DNA from: Levilactobacillus suantsaiihabitans
Lineage (GTDB): Bacteria; Bacillota; Bacilli; Lactobacillales; Lactobacillaceae
Direction: 5' to 3'
Assembly (NCBI RefSeq): GCF_004745505.1
Contig: NZ_RKLX01000003.1
Location: forward strand, 62,001-126,000
Length of the DNA stretch: 64,000 nt
Shown: positions 1 to 9,012 of the stretch, piece by piece
Position numbering within the stretch: position 1 is the first letter of the stretch
Layout of the letters: each line of letters opens with the position of its first letter
Program-made: the position numbers and the translations under genes
Notes under the pieces: generated by a model
The model's input: only the letters and a program-made list of their open reading frames with translations
Database searches by the model: none
What the model was told of the DNA's origin: nothing

Positions 1-834
1 CTGGTCGATGAAGCCCAGCGACTCGGGGATGACCTCGGGGTGCTGCTTGCCGCGGCGTTCGATCAGTTTTAAATTCCCCCGAATCGTGGCGATGGGCGTC
101 CGCAGTTCGTGCGAGGCGTCGGAGATGAATTGGCGTTCACGCTCCAACCGGCCATTTTGCGCGGCCAGTAATTGGTTGAAATCCCGCGCCAGCTGGGCGA
201 CTTCGACGGGCTCCGTGGGTTGGGGCAACTCGGGCTGACTGACGTCCGGGTTGGCGGCAGCTTGCTGGGCGGCGGTCGCCAGCGAAATGGTCGGCGCACT
301 CAGACTCTTGGCGAGACGGCGGACGTACAACAGACCGACCAAGAGACTCAAGCCAATGGCGATGATCAGCACGGAAATCAAGACGTGCAGGTTGCCGACC
401 AGCACGTGCATCCCAATGAAGAGGTAGTAGGTGTGTGTGCCGGTTCGCAGTGTTTCCGAGAAGTACAGGCCCCAGCCCTTGATGTAGACCAGGTGGGTGA
501 ACGGAATCGACCAGTTGCTGGCCTTGACCAGCTCGGAGCCGTGGGGCAACAGGGAGGTGGTGGTGCCGTCATTATTTTTGATCAAGACAAAGGTGTTGTG
601 TGAGTTCAGACCGCTACTGCGATTGACCGTCAACCAGTCCTTAAAATTACTGACCTGCGTCGTTTGTAAACTGGCACTGAGCCGCTCCGCTTGGTCCTGC
701 GCGCGCAACAGTTGGTCGACTGTCAGAGTGATGCTGACAGTCAACACGATGATCAGCCCAATCGTGATCAACAGGCTGGTAAATGAATGACGAATGATGT
801 CCGCGTAGGTCCGCGGCGTGTGGTTAGTGCTCAT
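1..834 (-). CDS. Sensor histidine kinase, partial (C-terminal ATPase domain lies outside the window)
   Basis: Membrane sensor kinase that would autophosphorylate on histidine and pass the phosphate to the regulator encoded just upstream (824-1528). The ATG at 834 lies inside the 3' end of the regulator gene (11-nt overlap) behind an AGGA site, so the two are translationally coupled. About 278 codons are visible. An N-terminal membrane segment (about residues 15-37) is followed by an extracytoplasmic loop of roughly 100 residues, a second membrane segment, a HAMP-like linker and the HisKA box (SDASHELRTPIATI), whose His is the phospho-acceptor. The catalytic N, G1 and G2 boxes are missing only because the window ends. 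The overall architecture is that of EnvZ/CssS-like kinases of Bacillota. The signal sensed is not evident. Confidence 0.9.
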   Translation of the reverse strand, partial: MSTNHTPRTYADIIRHSFTSLLITIGLIIVLTVSITLTVDQLLRAQDQAERLSASLQTTQVSNFKDWLTVNRSSGLNSHNTFVLIKNNDGTTTSLLPHGSELVKASNWSIPFTHLVYIKGWGLYFSETLRTGTHTYYLFIGMHVLVGNLHVLISVLIIAIGLSLLVGLLYVRRLAKSLSAPTISLATAAQQAAANPDVSQPELPQPTEPVEVAQLARDFNQLLAAQNGRLERERQFISDASHELRTPIATIRGNLKLIERRGKQHPEVIPESLGFIDQ

Positions 835-1528
835 CGGGATCATCTTCCTTTAGACTGTAGCCGACACCGCGAATCGTGTGAAAGAGGTGCGGGGCGTCGG
901 CCACGTCGATTTTATTGCGCAGGTAGCCGATGTACACGTCGACCACGTTTTGCTGGCCCAAGAAGTCCACACCCCAGACGTTGTCGAGGAGCTCGTCGCG
1001 GGTGAAGACCTGGCCGGGATGTTGCATCAAAAATAGGAGGAGATCGTATTCACGTTGAGTCAGCTGAATCGTCTCGCCGGCCCGGTCGACTTGGCGGGTC
1101 TTGGTGACCAAAGTCAAGTCACCCAACTGATACGTTTGATCCAAGCCGCTTTGGTGGGCGGTTCGTCGCTGAATCACGCGAATGCGGGCCAGCAGTTCTT
1201 CGATTTCAAACGGCTTGGTGATGTAGTCGTCGGCGCCGTTGTCCAGGCCGGTGACCTTGTCGCCCAGGTAATCGCGCGCGGTCATCATGATGACGGGCAG
1301 TTCATCATGCTTGCGAATCCGCCGCAGGACCTCCATGCCGTCCATCTTGGGCAGCATCCAGTCGAGCAAGACCAGCAACAACTTATCCTTTTCGCGCTGG
1401 TACGTTTCCCAGGCCGCTTCGCCGTCAGCGGCGGTCAGGACATCAAAATCTTCAAACGTTAATTCTTTCGCAACGTAACTGGCGAGGCCTTCCTCGTCTT
1501 CCACCAGTAAAATTGTATTTTTCATCAT
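824..1528 (-). CDS. OmpR-family response regulator
   Basis: DNA-binding response regulator of 234 residues, partner of the kinase at 1-834. The receiver domain spans about residues 1-120, with the acidic pocket (EDEE, residues 10-13), phospho-acceptor Asp56 (LLDWMLPKMDG) and the conserved TKPF lysine. The C-terminal winged helix (about 130-230) contains the OmpR/PhoB signature LTQREYDLLLFLMQHPG. I place the start at ATG 1528, 8 nt from AAGGAG; an in-frame TTG six bases upstream sits too close to the ribosome site. The gene is divergent from a small secreted protein (1698-1997). The shared intergenic region holds spaced TAAG repeats that could be its binding sites, which would make both units its regulon (inference). 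Confidence 0.93.
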   Translation of the reverse strand: MMKNTILLVEDEEGLASYVAKELTFEDFDVLTAADGEAAWETYQREKDKLLLVLLDWMLPKMDGMEVLRRIRKHDELPVIMMTARDYLGDKVTGLDNGADDYITKPFEIEELLARIRVIQRRTAHQSGLDQTYQLGDLTLVTKTRQVDRAGETIQLTQREYDLLLFLMQHPGQVFTRDELLDNVWGVDFLGQQNVVDVYIGYLRNKIDVADAPHLFHTIRGVGYSLKEDDPDEH

Positions 1529-1588
1529 GTACAAAACTCCTTAATCAACGTGGGGTGCCAACAGTTTACCAGAAAATTTGAAATGAAA

Positions 1589-1654
1589 TCTAAGAAATTC
1601 TAAGACGAAGCTTAAGTCCCCTTAAAGATTGCGCGCCGGCAGTCGTGGTATAAC
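1589..1654. promoter_or_regulatory. Divergent promoter region with two pairs of 10-bp-spaced TAAG repeats
   Basis: TCTAAG occurs at 1589 and 1599, and CTTAAG/CTTAAA at 1611 and 1621. The members of each pair are one helical turn apart, as is typical of OmpR-family sites. A -10-like TATAAC follows at 1649-1654 for the rightward gene without a good -35, which fits activator-dependent transcription. Binding by the adjacent regulator is inferred. Confidence 0.45.
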
Positions 1655-1697
1655 TAGACTATCGAAAACGCCAAGTGCAAAAAGAGGAGTGGTTTGA

Positions 1698-1997
1698 ATG
1701 ACCAAAGTAAAAACGATGATGACAAAAGCCTTGTTGGGGGCCATGACGGTGACCACGTTACTGGCCACGTCCGCCGGCGCCTCAGCTGCTGTGAAACCGG
1801 CCACTGCCGCCGCAGCTCCAACCATTGAGCGGACCACGATCACGTTGAATCCACGGCCTAACACTGAAGTGCAGGTCATCAAGATTCGGCTGAAAAAGCC
1901 CACCACGACTAAGCAATTGTCCCAGCAGGTCCAAACCAACGTGGACGCCAGCGCCTTGAGCCTGGACCAGCGCCACACGGACAGCCAACTTAAGTAA
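1698..1997 (+). CDS. Small secreted protein of unknown function (99 aa)
   Basis: Begins at ATG 1698 behind AGAGGAG. Residues 1-30 form a signal peptide (basic start TKVKTMMTK, hydrophobic core, cleavage near ASA/A). The mature part of about 70 residues is Ala/Thr/Pro-rich at first, then basic and polar (IKIRLKKPTTTKQ), without cysteines or a cell-wall anchor. I do not recognise a family. It is divergent from the two-component system at 1-1528 and shares its promoter region, so it may be an envelope-stress output or a secreted accessory of that system (inference). A hairpin followed by ATTATTTT lies downstream (2181-2218). Confidence 0.7.
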   Translation: MTKVKTMMTKALLGAMTVTTLLATSAGASAAVKPATAAAAPTIERTTITLNPRPNTEVQVIKIRLKKPTTTKQLSQQVQTNVDASALSLDQRHTDSQLK

Positions 1998-2038
1998 GCC
2001 TACCAAATGAAGCTTAACGCGACATTGCTATTGGAAAT

Positions 2039-2171
2039 CTAAGGGCTGAAATGTAAAGCGTAGCTCGTTATCATGCGACTGATCGTAATGAGGCTAGCTA
2101 ATTGCCAGTTCATAGCGGAAACTGGCCGCCTACCGTTCGCCAAATATGGGTTGGAACGCTGGGGCGGACGG
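2039..2171 (+). repeat. Degenerate left half of the A/B mobile element
   Basis: Starts with CTAAGGGCTGAAA, a decayed form of the terminal repeat CTGAAGGTTGAAAG seen at 35004, and continues through the subterminal region into the left arm of module A (GTTCGCCAAATATGGG). The right part of A and all of B are missing. It lies in the 328-bp gap between the secreted-protein gene and the next gene. Confidence 0.7.
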
Positions 2172-2180
2172 GTATGTACA

Positions 2181-2218
2181 GTGACCCGTCAAAATCACGG
2201 TGACAGGTCACAATTATT
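2181..2218 (+). terminator. Hairpin terminator candidate for the small secreted protein
   Basis: GTGACCCGTCA (2181-2191) pairs with TGACAGGTCAC (2201-2211) with one mismatch and is followed by ATTATTTT. It is about 180 bp from the stop codon, beyond the repeat remnant. Confidence 0.45.
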
Positions 2219-2277
2219 TTAGCATAACTGATGAGTCGCGTTGCGCCGGCTGCAGGTTTGTCACGCAATAGTCACAT

Positions 2278-2323
2278 AAAAGGAGCGTCGGGACAGGGAT
2301 TGTCGCCAGACGCTCCTTTTTAA
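2278..2323. terminator. Bidirectional terminator
   Basis: AGGAGCGTC (2281) pairs with GACGCTCCT (ending 2317), with an A run on the left and a T run on the right. It would end the leftward gene 2326-2973. Confidence 0.7.
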
Positions 2324-2325
2324 GT

Positions 2326-2973
2326 TTAAACGGATTGGACCGCATCGGTCACTGGCACGTCACCGTTGACCAGTTCAATCGTCTTGCCTGGTAGTGGGTG
2401 TTGAACGATGGCGACCACCGTTGCGGCTACGTCGGCCCGGGAGATGCTTTGGGTATCGCTGGCTTCAGGGGCTAACGTGATCTTGCCGGTCGGGTCGTCA
2501 TTGGTCAAGAGGCCGGGACGAACGATGGTGTAGTCGAGGTTGGTGCGGTGCCGCAGCCATTCATCGGCGTAGTACTTGGCCACGTAATATGGCCGGATGC
2601 CCGACTTTTCCCAGAAGGACCGGTCGTCGGTGCCCAGGGCACTCACGATGATGAAGCGCTTGATGCCCGCCTTTTCCGTGGCAATCATTGACTTGATGGC
2701 GCCGTCGAGGTCGATGTTTAGCGTCATGTCATCGCCGGTACTGCCGCCGGACCCCGCGGAGAAAATCACCGTGTCGACATCATTCATTGCGGGGACCATG
2801 GCGTCGGCGGTTCCCATCAGGTCAAACATCCGGGGTTGCCCGCCAAGATCTTTGATGATGTCCGCTTGTTGGGCATTGCGAATCCCACCATAAACGGTTT
2901 CACCGGTAGCGGCGAGTTGCTTGACGATGTGCTGGCCAACGTGGCCGTGGGCACCAATAATTAAAGTTGTCAT
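2326..2973 (-). CDS. NAD(P)-binding Rossmann protein, atypical SDR (NmrA/YwnB-like)
   Basis: A 215-residue cytoplasmic protein with the N-terminal dinucleotide-binding motif GAHGHVGQH (residues 7-15) and the overall pattern of short atypical SDRs that bind NAD(P)H (DVDTVIFSAGSGGS; FIIVSALGT; YYVAKYYADEWLR; YTIVRPGLLTND). These proteins are usually annotated as NAD(P)-dependent epimerase/dehydratase-like or NmrA-like oxidoreductases; the substrate is unknown. The YVAKYYADE segment holds the Y-x-x-x-K spacing of SDR catalysis. ATG 2973 lies 6 nt after AGGAGGAA. It is monocistronic, with a bidirectional terminator just past its stop. Confidence 0.85.
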   Translation of the reverse strand: MTTLIIGAHGHVGQHIVKQLAATGETVYGGIRNAQQADIIKDLGGQPRMFDLMGTADAMVPAMNDVDTVIFSAGSGGSTGDDMTLNIDLDGAIKSMIATEKAGIKRFIIVSALGTDDRSFWEKSGIRPYYVAKYYADEWLRHRTNLDYTIVRPGLLTNDDPTGKITLAPEASDTQSISRADVAATVVAIVQHPLPGKTIELVNGDVPVTDAVQSV

Positions 2974-3103
2974 GAAATTCCTCCTAGTTTTGCGATTGAC
3001 TTAACTAAGGTCTACTTTAACGGTTTCGGCCGTGAATTTCAGCTAAAACGACTTCTTGGTCTGGCGTAAACGCTTAAGGGGAGGATGGTGCGGGGCCGCC
3101 TGC

Positions 3104-3182
3104 GGCTGACAGGGGTTTTGTCAGGCTCTCAAGCGAACCGGAAGCCCCCCCTAGCAGGCGGAATCCCTGACAGCCGCAGGTA
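3104..3182 (+). repeat. Internally deleted copy of module B
   Basis: The outer stem is intact (GCCTGCGGCTGACAGGG near 3106 against CCCTGACAGCCGCAGG near 3166), but the middle of the module is reduced to part of the third hairpin (CAGGCTCTCAAGCGAACCGG). It matches the B modules at 35.4 and 48.5 kb. It sits in the 571-bp gap 2974-3544, whose remainder holds the ndh promoter region. Confidence 0.65.
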
Positions 3183-3359
3183 ACTGGTTTTCGCTATTTT
3201 AGTTTGAAGGCGGAATGGTGGCGGAAATGGCTAGTTCTTGGTATGATTCTACATGATTAGCGATGCCAGTTTGTCAGGCGGAAAACCGTTTAAGCATTGA
3301 CATATCAGCGATTGAATTGTGTGTGATTAATTGTGAAAAAGATTACGATTGTTTCCAGC

Positions 3360-3387
3360 TGGTTTTTCACCTGATAAGCCGTATAAT
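3360..3387 (+). promoter_or_regulatory. Candidate promoter of ndh with a long leader
   Basis: TATAAT at 3382-3387 with a weak -35 (TGGTTT, 3360-3365; 16-bp spacer). The start codon is about 150 nt downstream. The leader contains GGTTAAAATGTAACC (near 3454), which could be a protein site or a small hairpin. Confidence 0.4.
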
Positions 3388-3544
3388 AGAGATAAATCAT
3401 CCCTGACAGTTAGATTATCCACAGATTTCCAAATGGGGGGAGTCGTGGTCACTGGTTAAAATGTAACCGTTTTAATCATCGGAAATGTTAACGACTGACT
3501 GCGTTCGGGGAGAACTTCTAAAACAGAAAAGGGGTCGTTTCATT

Positions 3545-4756
3545 ATGGCAACGATTTTAGTTCTAGGTGGCGGATACGCCGGTATGCGGGCCATTAAGTT
3601 CTTGCAACGCGAGGTTCCTAGCGAAGACCAGATTGTGCTGGTTGATAAGACGGGGACACACACAGAAAAGACGAATTTGCATGAGGTTGCGGCGGGGACC
3701 ATTGCGCCGGAACGGATTACTTATGAGATCAATGATGTGATTGGTAGCCGGGTCAACTTTATCCGGGACACGGTCACCAACGTTGACGTGGACCAAAAGC
3801 AAGTCACCTTGGAGAACCATGCACCACTGACCTATGACTATCTGGTCTTGGCGCTGGGCTTCCAGTCCGAAACGTTCGGGCTGAAGGGCGCCGCCGAAAA
3901 CGCCTTACCAATGGATGATTTGGAAACGTCCGAAGCGGTTTACCAACACATTGAAGAAAAGGCCAAGAACTACGCCCAAACGCAAGACGAAAACGATTTG
4001 ACCATCGCCGTTTGTGGGGCCGGCTTTACCGGAATCGAACTGTTAGGGGAACTCAGCCAATCCTTACCTAAGCTGCAGACGCGTTACAACACGCCAGCCT
4101 TCAAGGTCGTTTGCCTGGAAATGGGCAAGAGCATTTTGCCAATGTTTGACAAGTCCCTGGCAGACTACGCGTTGGCCTTCATGTCCAAGCACCACATCGA
4201 AATGAAGCTGGGTGCGGCCATTACCGAAATCAAGCCGGGCGCGGTCGTTTACCAAGATAAGAACAGCGATGACGAGGCGGAACACGAAGTCAAGGCCAAC
4301 ACCATCGTGTGGACCGTGGGGGTCAGTGGTTCGCAGGTCATTGCGGACTCCGGTTTCGAACAACGGCGTAACCGGGTCGTGGTCAAGGACGACCTGAGTT
4401 TGGAGGGCCACCCCGAGGTTTACATCGTGGGGGATGTCGCTGCGGTCATGGATCCCGACAGCGGGCGGCCATACCCGACGACGGCGCAAATCGCTTTGGC
4501 CTGTGGGTCCCATGCCGCCAAGAACATCGGCTTGGCTCTGCGTGGTCACGAAACGCGGCCGTTTGTTTACAAGTCTAGCGGGACCGTGGCTTCCTTGAGT
4601 GACCGTGACGGTATCGGCGAAATCTTCAGTAGTAAGAAGAAGATTCACGGGTACGTGGCTTCCGCAATGAAGAAGATCATCACCGACCGTTCCTTGATGG
4701 AAAGTGCCCATTTGAGTACCACCTTGGCCAAGGGTCGCTTTGATTTATACCACTAA
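3545..4756 (+). CDS. ndh: Type II NADH dehydrogenase (NADH:quinone oxidoreductase)
   Basis: Peripheral membrane flavoprotein that oxidises NADH and reduces quinone without pumping protons. In lactobacilli it matters when haem and menaquinone allow respiration, and otherwise contributes to redox balance. The protein has 403 residues from ATG 3545 (AAAAGGGG 10 nt upstream); an upstream in-frame extension to 3485 lacks a ribosome site. The FAD-binding GGGYAGM is at the N-terminus, the second dinucleotide fold VCGAGFTGIE at about residues 155-165, and the FAD-contacting VYIVGDVAA near residue 300. Length and motif order match bacterial Ndh. Monocistronic, closed by the terminator at 4775-4807. 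Confidence 0.93.
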   Translation: MATILVLGGGYAGMRAIKFLQREVPSEDQIVLVDKTGTHTEKTNLHEVAAGTIAPERITYEINDVIGSRVNFIRDTVTNVDVDQKQVTLENHAPLTYDYLVLALGFQSETFGLKGAAENALPMDDLETSEAVYQHIEEKAKNYAQTQDENDLTIAVCGAGFTGIELLGELSQSLPKLQTRYNTPAFKVVCLEMGKSILPMFDKSLADYALAFMSKHHIEMKLGAAITEIKPGAVVYQDKNSDDEAEHEVKANTIVWTVGVSGSQVIADSGFEQRRNRVVVKDDLSLEGHPEVYIVGDVAAVMDPDSGRPYPTTAQIALACGSHAAKNIGLALRGHETRPFVYKSSGTVASLSDRDGIGEIFSSKKKIHGYVASAMKKIITDRSLMESAHLSTTLAKGRFDLYH

Positions 4757-4774
4757 ACTTCAGTCATTTAAATC

Positions 4775-4807
4775 AGCGAGTAGGCAAATTAGCCCACTCG
4801 CTTTTTT
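4775..4807 (+). terminator. Rho-independent terminator of ndh
   Basis: AGCGAGTAGGC pairs with GCCCACTCGCT and is followed by TTTTTT. Confidence 0.8.
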
Positions 4808-4840
4808 AATGGTAAAATAAGACAAAAAGGTGGAATTGCC

Positions 4841-5368
4841 ATGCTCAAACAGCAGCTCAACACACCGTTGGGGCCAATGACAGCGATGTCAGATGGACTG
4901 GCCCTCAACGGCCTGTGGTTTGTGGATCAAAAATATTACGGTAGCACGTTGCCCAGGTTAACCTTGCTGGAGCAACGGCCTATTTTTACCAAGGTGCAGG
5001 CGTGGCTGGACGCCTACTTCGCTGGCAAAAAGCCGACCGTAGACTTTGCGGTCCAACCCGCAGGCACGCCGTTTCGTCAGGCGGTGTGGGACCAGCTGCG
5101 GCGAATTCCTTATGGTGAGGTGACAACGTACGGGACGCTAGCGACAGTGGTCGGTGACCAAGTGGGCCACTTCGTTAGTGCTCAGGCGATTGGTGGAGCG
5201 GTCGGACACAATCCGATCAGTCTCGTGATTCCGTGTCATCGGGTGGTTGCCGGTGGCGGGGAATTGACAGGCTACGCTGGCGGCTTGGCGCGTAAACAAG
5301 CGCTCTTGCGGCTAGAAGGCCAGCTAAAAACGAACGAAGACCACGTGATTTTGCCAGAGACCCCCTAA
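4841..5368 (+). CDS. ogt: Methylated-DNA--protein-cysteine methyltransferase
   Basis: Suicide DNA-repair enzyme that takes the alkyl group from O6-alkylguanine onto its own cysteine. The 175-residue protein has the C-terminal DNA-binding domain with GTPFRQAVWDQLRRIPYGEVTTYG and the active-site block ISLVIPCHRVV, Cys132 being the acceptor, followed by the usual GGELTGYAGGLARKQALL. The N-terminal 60 residues form the short alpha/beta domain without Ada-type zinc ligands. ATG 4841 lies 6 nt after an AAAAAGGTGG site. It follows the ndh terminator and appears monocistronic. The symbol is by family (Ogt/MGMT). Confidence 0.92.
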   Translation: MLKQQLNTPLGPMTAMSDGLALNGLWFVDQKYYGSTLPRLTLLEQRPIFTKVQAWLDAYFAGKKPTVDFAVQPAGTPFRQAVWDQLRRIPYGEVTTYGTLATVVGDQVGHFVSAQAIGGAVGHNPISLVIPCHRVVAGGGELTGYAGGLARKQALLRLEGQLKTNEDHVILPETP

Positions 5369-5661
5369 ATTCTGACAAATTGCGTGCGATTTAAGTGTTA
5401 CACACAAATCTATCACGCAATCAGTCCCAAGATATGCTATAATCAATCCTGTTCAAATACTCTAGCGTACGATTATTAATAGACATAATCGGTTGCTAAA
5501 ATTGCGGCTTTTTTTCGCGAAAGGGGTTTCTTCTGGCGGGAGAACGCGTATAATTTTAGTCAGCTTAGGACGTTAGTGACAGTTGCTAGCTTCCGGGGGG
5601 GATGCCTAGTAACGTGCAATACTTAAACATAGATAGTGTGTAAATGATTGGAGGTATCACG
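5369..5661 (+). promoter_or_regulatory. Regulatory region upstream of the TetR gene
   Basis: No gene here. ATTGCGTG (near 5379) and CACGCAAT (near 5414) form an inverted repeat upstream of an extended -10 (TATGCTATAAT, ending 5443); a second TATAAT lies at 5549-5554. The inverted repeat could be an autoregulatory operator, which is inference only. Confidence 0.35.
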
Positions 5662-6228
5662 ATGGCTGCATCAGAAACTAAGGAGCGAATTGCGGAGGCC
5701 TTGGCTTCGTTGTTGAACCACAATACGTTTGATAAGATCACGGTTCGTGAGATTGCGGATGAGGCGGAAGTTCACCGTAAAACGTTCTATTACTATTTCG
5801 CGGATAAATATGAGTTGTTGGCGTTTGTGTATGAGCACTTCATTATTGAAGCGCCACGGCATGAGCAACCGATGACCTTGACCTTAGAGAACTGGCGACC
5901 GGCAGTGATTCAACTGTTAGAACGCATCGCCGATCATTCGAAGATTTTCTTGAACGCCTACCCGTACGATGATGGGGTTTGGCGCCAATCGATGAATGAA
6001 TTTGTGGCATCACGACTGTCAATTTTGCTTCACGCAATGCCCGAGTACCGGTACTTAAAAGAAGATGTCATCGACACGTCCGCAGAATTCATTGCTGCCG
6101 GGGCGTTAGGCATCATCAACAAATGGGCTGACGACAACTTCACGGCGAACCCGCGGACTGTCTTGGACCAAATTACAACGGCTAACCGGCTGTTCAACGG
6201 GATTTTGGATCGTTGGAAGTTGAGTTAG
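5662..6228 (+). CDS. TetR/AcrR-family transcriptional regulator
   Basis: A one-component regulator of 188 residues. The N-terminal HTH spans about residues 5-50, with the family signature ITVREIADEAEVHRKTFYYYF followed by ADKYELLAFVYE. The C-terminal helical domain (about 70-185) resembles the TetR_C_8/DhaS-like group common in lactobacilli. ATG 5662 is 7 nt after TTGGAGG; the in-frame ATG at 5644 lacks a site. It precedes the dehydrogenase at 6572, separated by a terminator, so control of that gene is possible but unproven. Confidence 0.9.
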   Translation: MAASETKERIAEALASLLNHNTFDKITVREIADEAEVHRKTFYYYFADKYELLAFVYEHFIIEAPRHEQPMTLTLENWRPAVIQLLERIADHSKIFLNAYPYDDGVWRQSMNEFVASRLSILLHAMPEYRYLKEDVIDTSAEFIAAGALGIINKWADDNFTANPRTVLDQITTANRLFNGILDRWKLS

Positions 6229-6257
6229 ACGCTTCATAACTTTAGGCAACAAACTTG

Positions 6258-6290
6258 GGGGACCTGGAAATTTTTCCGGGTCTTTTTTAA
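6258..6290 (+). terminator. Terminator of the TetR gene
   Basis: GACCTGGAAA (6261) pairs with TTTCCGGGTC (ending 6282), followed by TTTTTT. Confidence 0.7.
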
Positions 6291-6571
6291 ATGGTCATTC
6301 AGCGGCTGCCCCGCGGCACAGTTTAGTCTTGCCACCTCACTTGAAAGCCGGTCAAATTTGCCGGTTGGTCGCACCCCCTGATTGTCGAAAATATGGTAGA
6401 CCAATTCGAGAAATGCAACCGGTTGAAAATGGATAACACAGCTAGTTTCACAAACAATTTGCGGAAAACATCACAAACAAAAGGCTGGTATTATAAGGAT
6501 ACCACGGGTATAGTAGTTCTCGTAAGGGGTTACATTGTGAACGTCAAAAGCCCCATAAGGAGGAAATTAAG
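6291..6571 (+). promoter_or_regulatory. Leader region of the aldehyde dehydrogenase gene
   Basis: No gene is supported. A -10-like TATTATAA lies near 6489 without a convincing -35. GCCGGTCAAATTTGCCGG (near 6350) is an imperfect inverted repeat. The ribosome site AAGGAGGAA is at 6557-6565. Confidence 0.3.
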
Positions 6572-7987
6572 ATGGCCTACCAAACTACCAATCCCTATAC
6601 CAATGAAGTGGTTAAAACCTATGAAAACGCAACACCCGAATACGTCGAAGAAAGCCTCGCCAAGGCGCAAAAGTTATACAAAGAATGGCGCAACGACCCG
6701 GTCTTTACCCGGACACCGGTCCTGCACAAGTTAGCACAGATTTTCCGTGACGAAACGGATAGCCTTGCCAAGGTCCTGACGACGGAAATGGGCAAGCTCT
6801 ACACCGAAGCCAAGGGTGAAGTGATTCTGTGTGCCATGATTGCCGACTACTACGCCGACCATGCTGCCGAACTCCTGACTCCACGAAAGATTGAAACTAT
6901 TGCTGGGGAAGCCCAATTGGAAAACCATCCCTTGGGCGTCTTACTGGCGGTAGAACCATGGAACTTCCCATACTACCAAATGATGCGGATCTTCGCGCCT
7001 AACTTTGCGGTGGGTGATCCTATCGTGTATAAGCATGCGGCCATCACGCCGGCTTCAGCGTTGGCCTTTGAAGACGCCGTCCGCCGCGCTGGCGCCCCAG
7101 ACGGTGCACTGACCAACCTGTTCTTGTCCTACGACCAAGTCTCAGACGTCGTTGCGGATAAGCGGGTCCAAGGGGTCGCGCTGACTGGTTCCGAACGTGG
7201 GGGGACCGCGGTCGCCGAAGTTGCCGGGAAGTATTTGAAGAAAAACACCATGGAACTCGGTGGGGTCGATGCCTTTATCGTGGCTCACGACGCCAATATG
7301 GCCGATGTGAACGCGATTGCACCGCGGGCACGGCTTTACAATGCGGGCCAGGTCTGCACGTCATCCAAGCGCTTTATCGTGACGGCCAACCACTACGACG
7401 AATTCCTAGCCTCCCTGAAGGCGGCCTTCTCATCCGTGAAGATGGGCGACCCGATGGATCCAGAAACGACGCTGGCGCCGATGAACTCCAAGAAGGCCAA
7501 GGAAAAGCTCCAAGCTCAGGTCAACGAAGCCATCGCGGGTGGGGCCACGGCCTACTACGTGCACGAACCGATCGATGATGATGGGCAATTCTTCATGCCA
7601 ACCATCTTGACCGACATCGACAAGAACAACCCGGCATACGGGAAGGAAATGTTCGGTCCCGTTGCCCAAGTCTACAAGGTCGCCGATGACGACGCCGCAG
7701 TCGCATTGGCCAACGACGCCGACTACGGGCTGGGCGGTATCGTCTTCGCCGGCAGTCAAGAAGCAGGTGCCAAATTAGCCTCTCGCATCGAAACGGGTAT
7801 GGTCTTCGTCAACACCTTCTTCAGCTCCTTGCCAGAACTGGAATTCGGTGGTGTCAAGAAGTCCGGCTTCGGCCGTGAACTGGGTCAAACCGGGATCTCC
7901 AGCTTCGTCAACCAGGAACTGGTCGTTAAACGCGACCACCCGAATGACGATGAGACTGGTGGATTGATTTTGCCACATACGTTTTAG
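6572..7987 (+). CDS. gabD: NAD(P)-dependent aldehyde dehydrogenase, succinate-semialdehyde type
   Basis: Oxidises an aldehyde to the acid with NAD(P)+, probably succinate semialdehyde or a similar short aldehyde. The protein has 471 residues, the usual length of lactobacillar GabD-like enzymes. Visible landmarks: EPWNFPYYQ (cofactor entry, about residue 128), GSERGG (nucleotide-binding turn), catalytic base Glu228 in MELGGVDAFIV and nucleophile Cys262 in NAGQVCTSSKRF, plus the C-terminal GVKKSGFGRELG. A strong AAGGAGGAA lies 6 nt before ATG 6572. Single gene with its own terminator near 8011-8040. Substrate specificity cannot be read from the sequence, so the symbol is by similarity. Confidence 0.85.
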   Translation: MAYQTTNPYTNEVVKTYENATPEYVEESLAKAQKLYKEWRNDPVFTRTPVLHKLAQIFRDETDSLAKVLTTEMGKLYTEAKGEVILCAMIADYYADHAAELLTPRKIETIAGEAQLENHPLGVLLAVEPWNFPYYQMMRIFAPNFAVGDPIVYKHAAITPASALAFEDAVRRAGAPDGALTNLFLSYDQVSDVVADKRVQGVALTGSERGGTAVAEVAGKYLKKNTMELGGVDAFIVAHDANMADVNAIAPRARLYNAGQVCTSSKRFIVTANHYDEFLASLKAAFSSVKMGDPMDPETTLAPMNSKKAKEKLQAQVNEAIAGGATAYYVHEPIDDDGQFFMPTILTDIDKNNPAYGKEMFGPVAQVYKVADDDAAVALANDADYGLGGIVFAGSQEAGAKLASRIETGMVFVNTFFSSLPELEFGGVKKSGFGRELGQTGISSFVNQELVVKRDHPNDDETGGLILPHTF

Positions 7988-8010
7988 GGTTTTGAAATAG
8001 GATTTTTGAA

Positions 8011-8040
8011 GGGATGGCCTGGATGGGTCGTCCCTTTTTT
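8011..8040 (+). terminator. Terminator of the aldehyde dehydrogenase gene
   Basis: GGGATGGCC and GGGTCGTCCC form an imperfect stem followed by TTTTTT. Confidence 0.6.
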
Positions 8041-8183
8041 GCATGGGCCCAAAACCACTATCAATCATCCTTAATCATTGGCATCACAACTCAATGTGTA
8101 AAGCAGTCATCATTAGGCAAAATTATTGTAAAAATCAAATAAACTGTGATAACCTGAACAAGTACAAAAAGCTGAAAGGGTGA

Positions 8184-8939
<756 letters not shown>

Positions 8940-8960
8940 ACGAATTATTCAAAATTAAAA

Positions 8961-9003
8961 TAAAAAAGGAGGCCTGTGACCAACGTCACGGACCTCCTTT
9001 TTG
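8961..9003. terminator. Bidirectional terminator between SDR and GNAT genes
   Basis: GGAGGCCTGTGAC pairs with GTCACGGACCTCC, with an A run before and a T run after. Confidence 0.8.
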
Positions 9004-9012
9004 CAGGTGATG

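Noticed and set aside
4064-4711. Long antisense frame opposite ndh
   Set aside because: Shadow of a well-supported gene in GC-rich DNA, with no ribosome site or recognisable domain.
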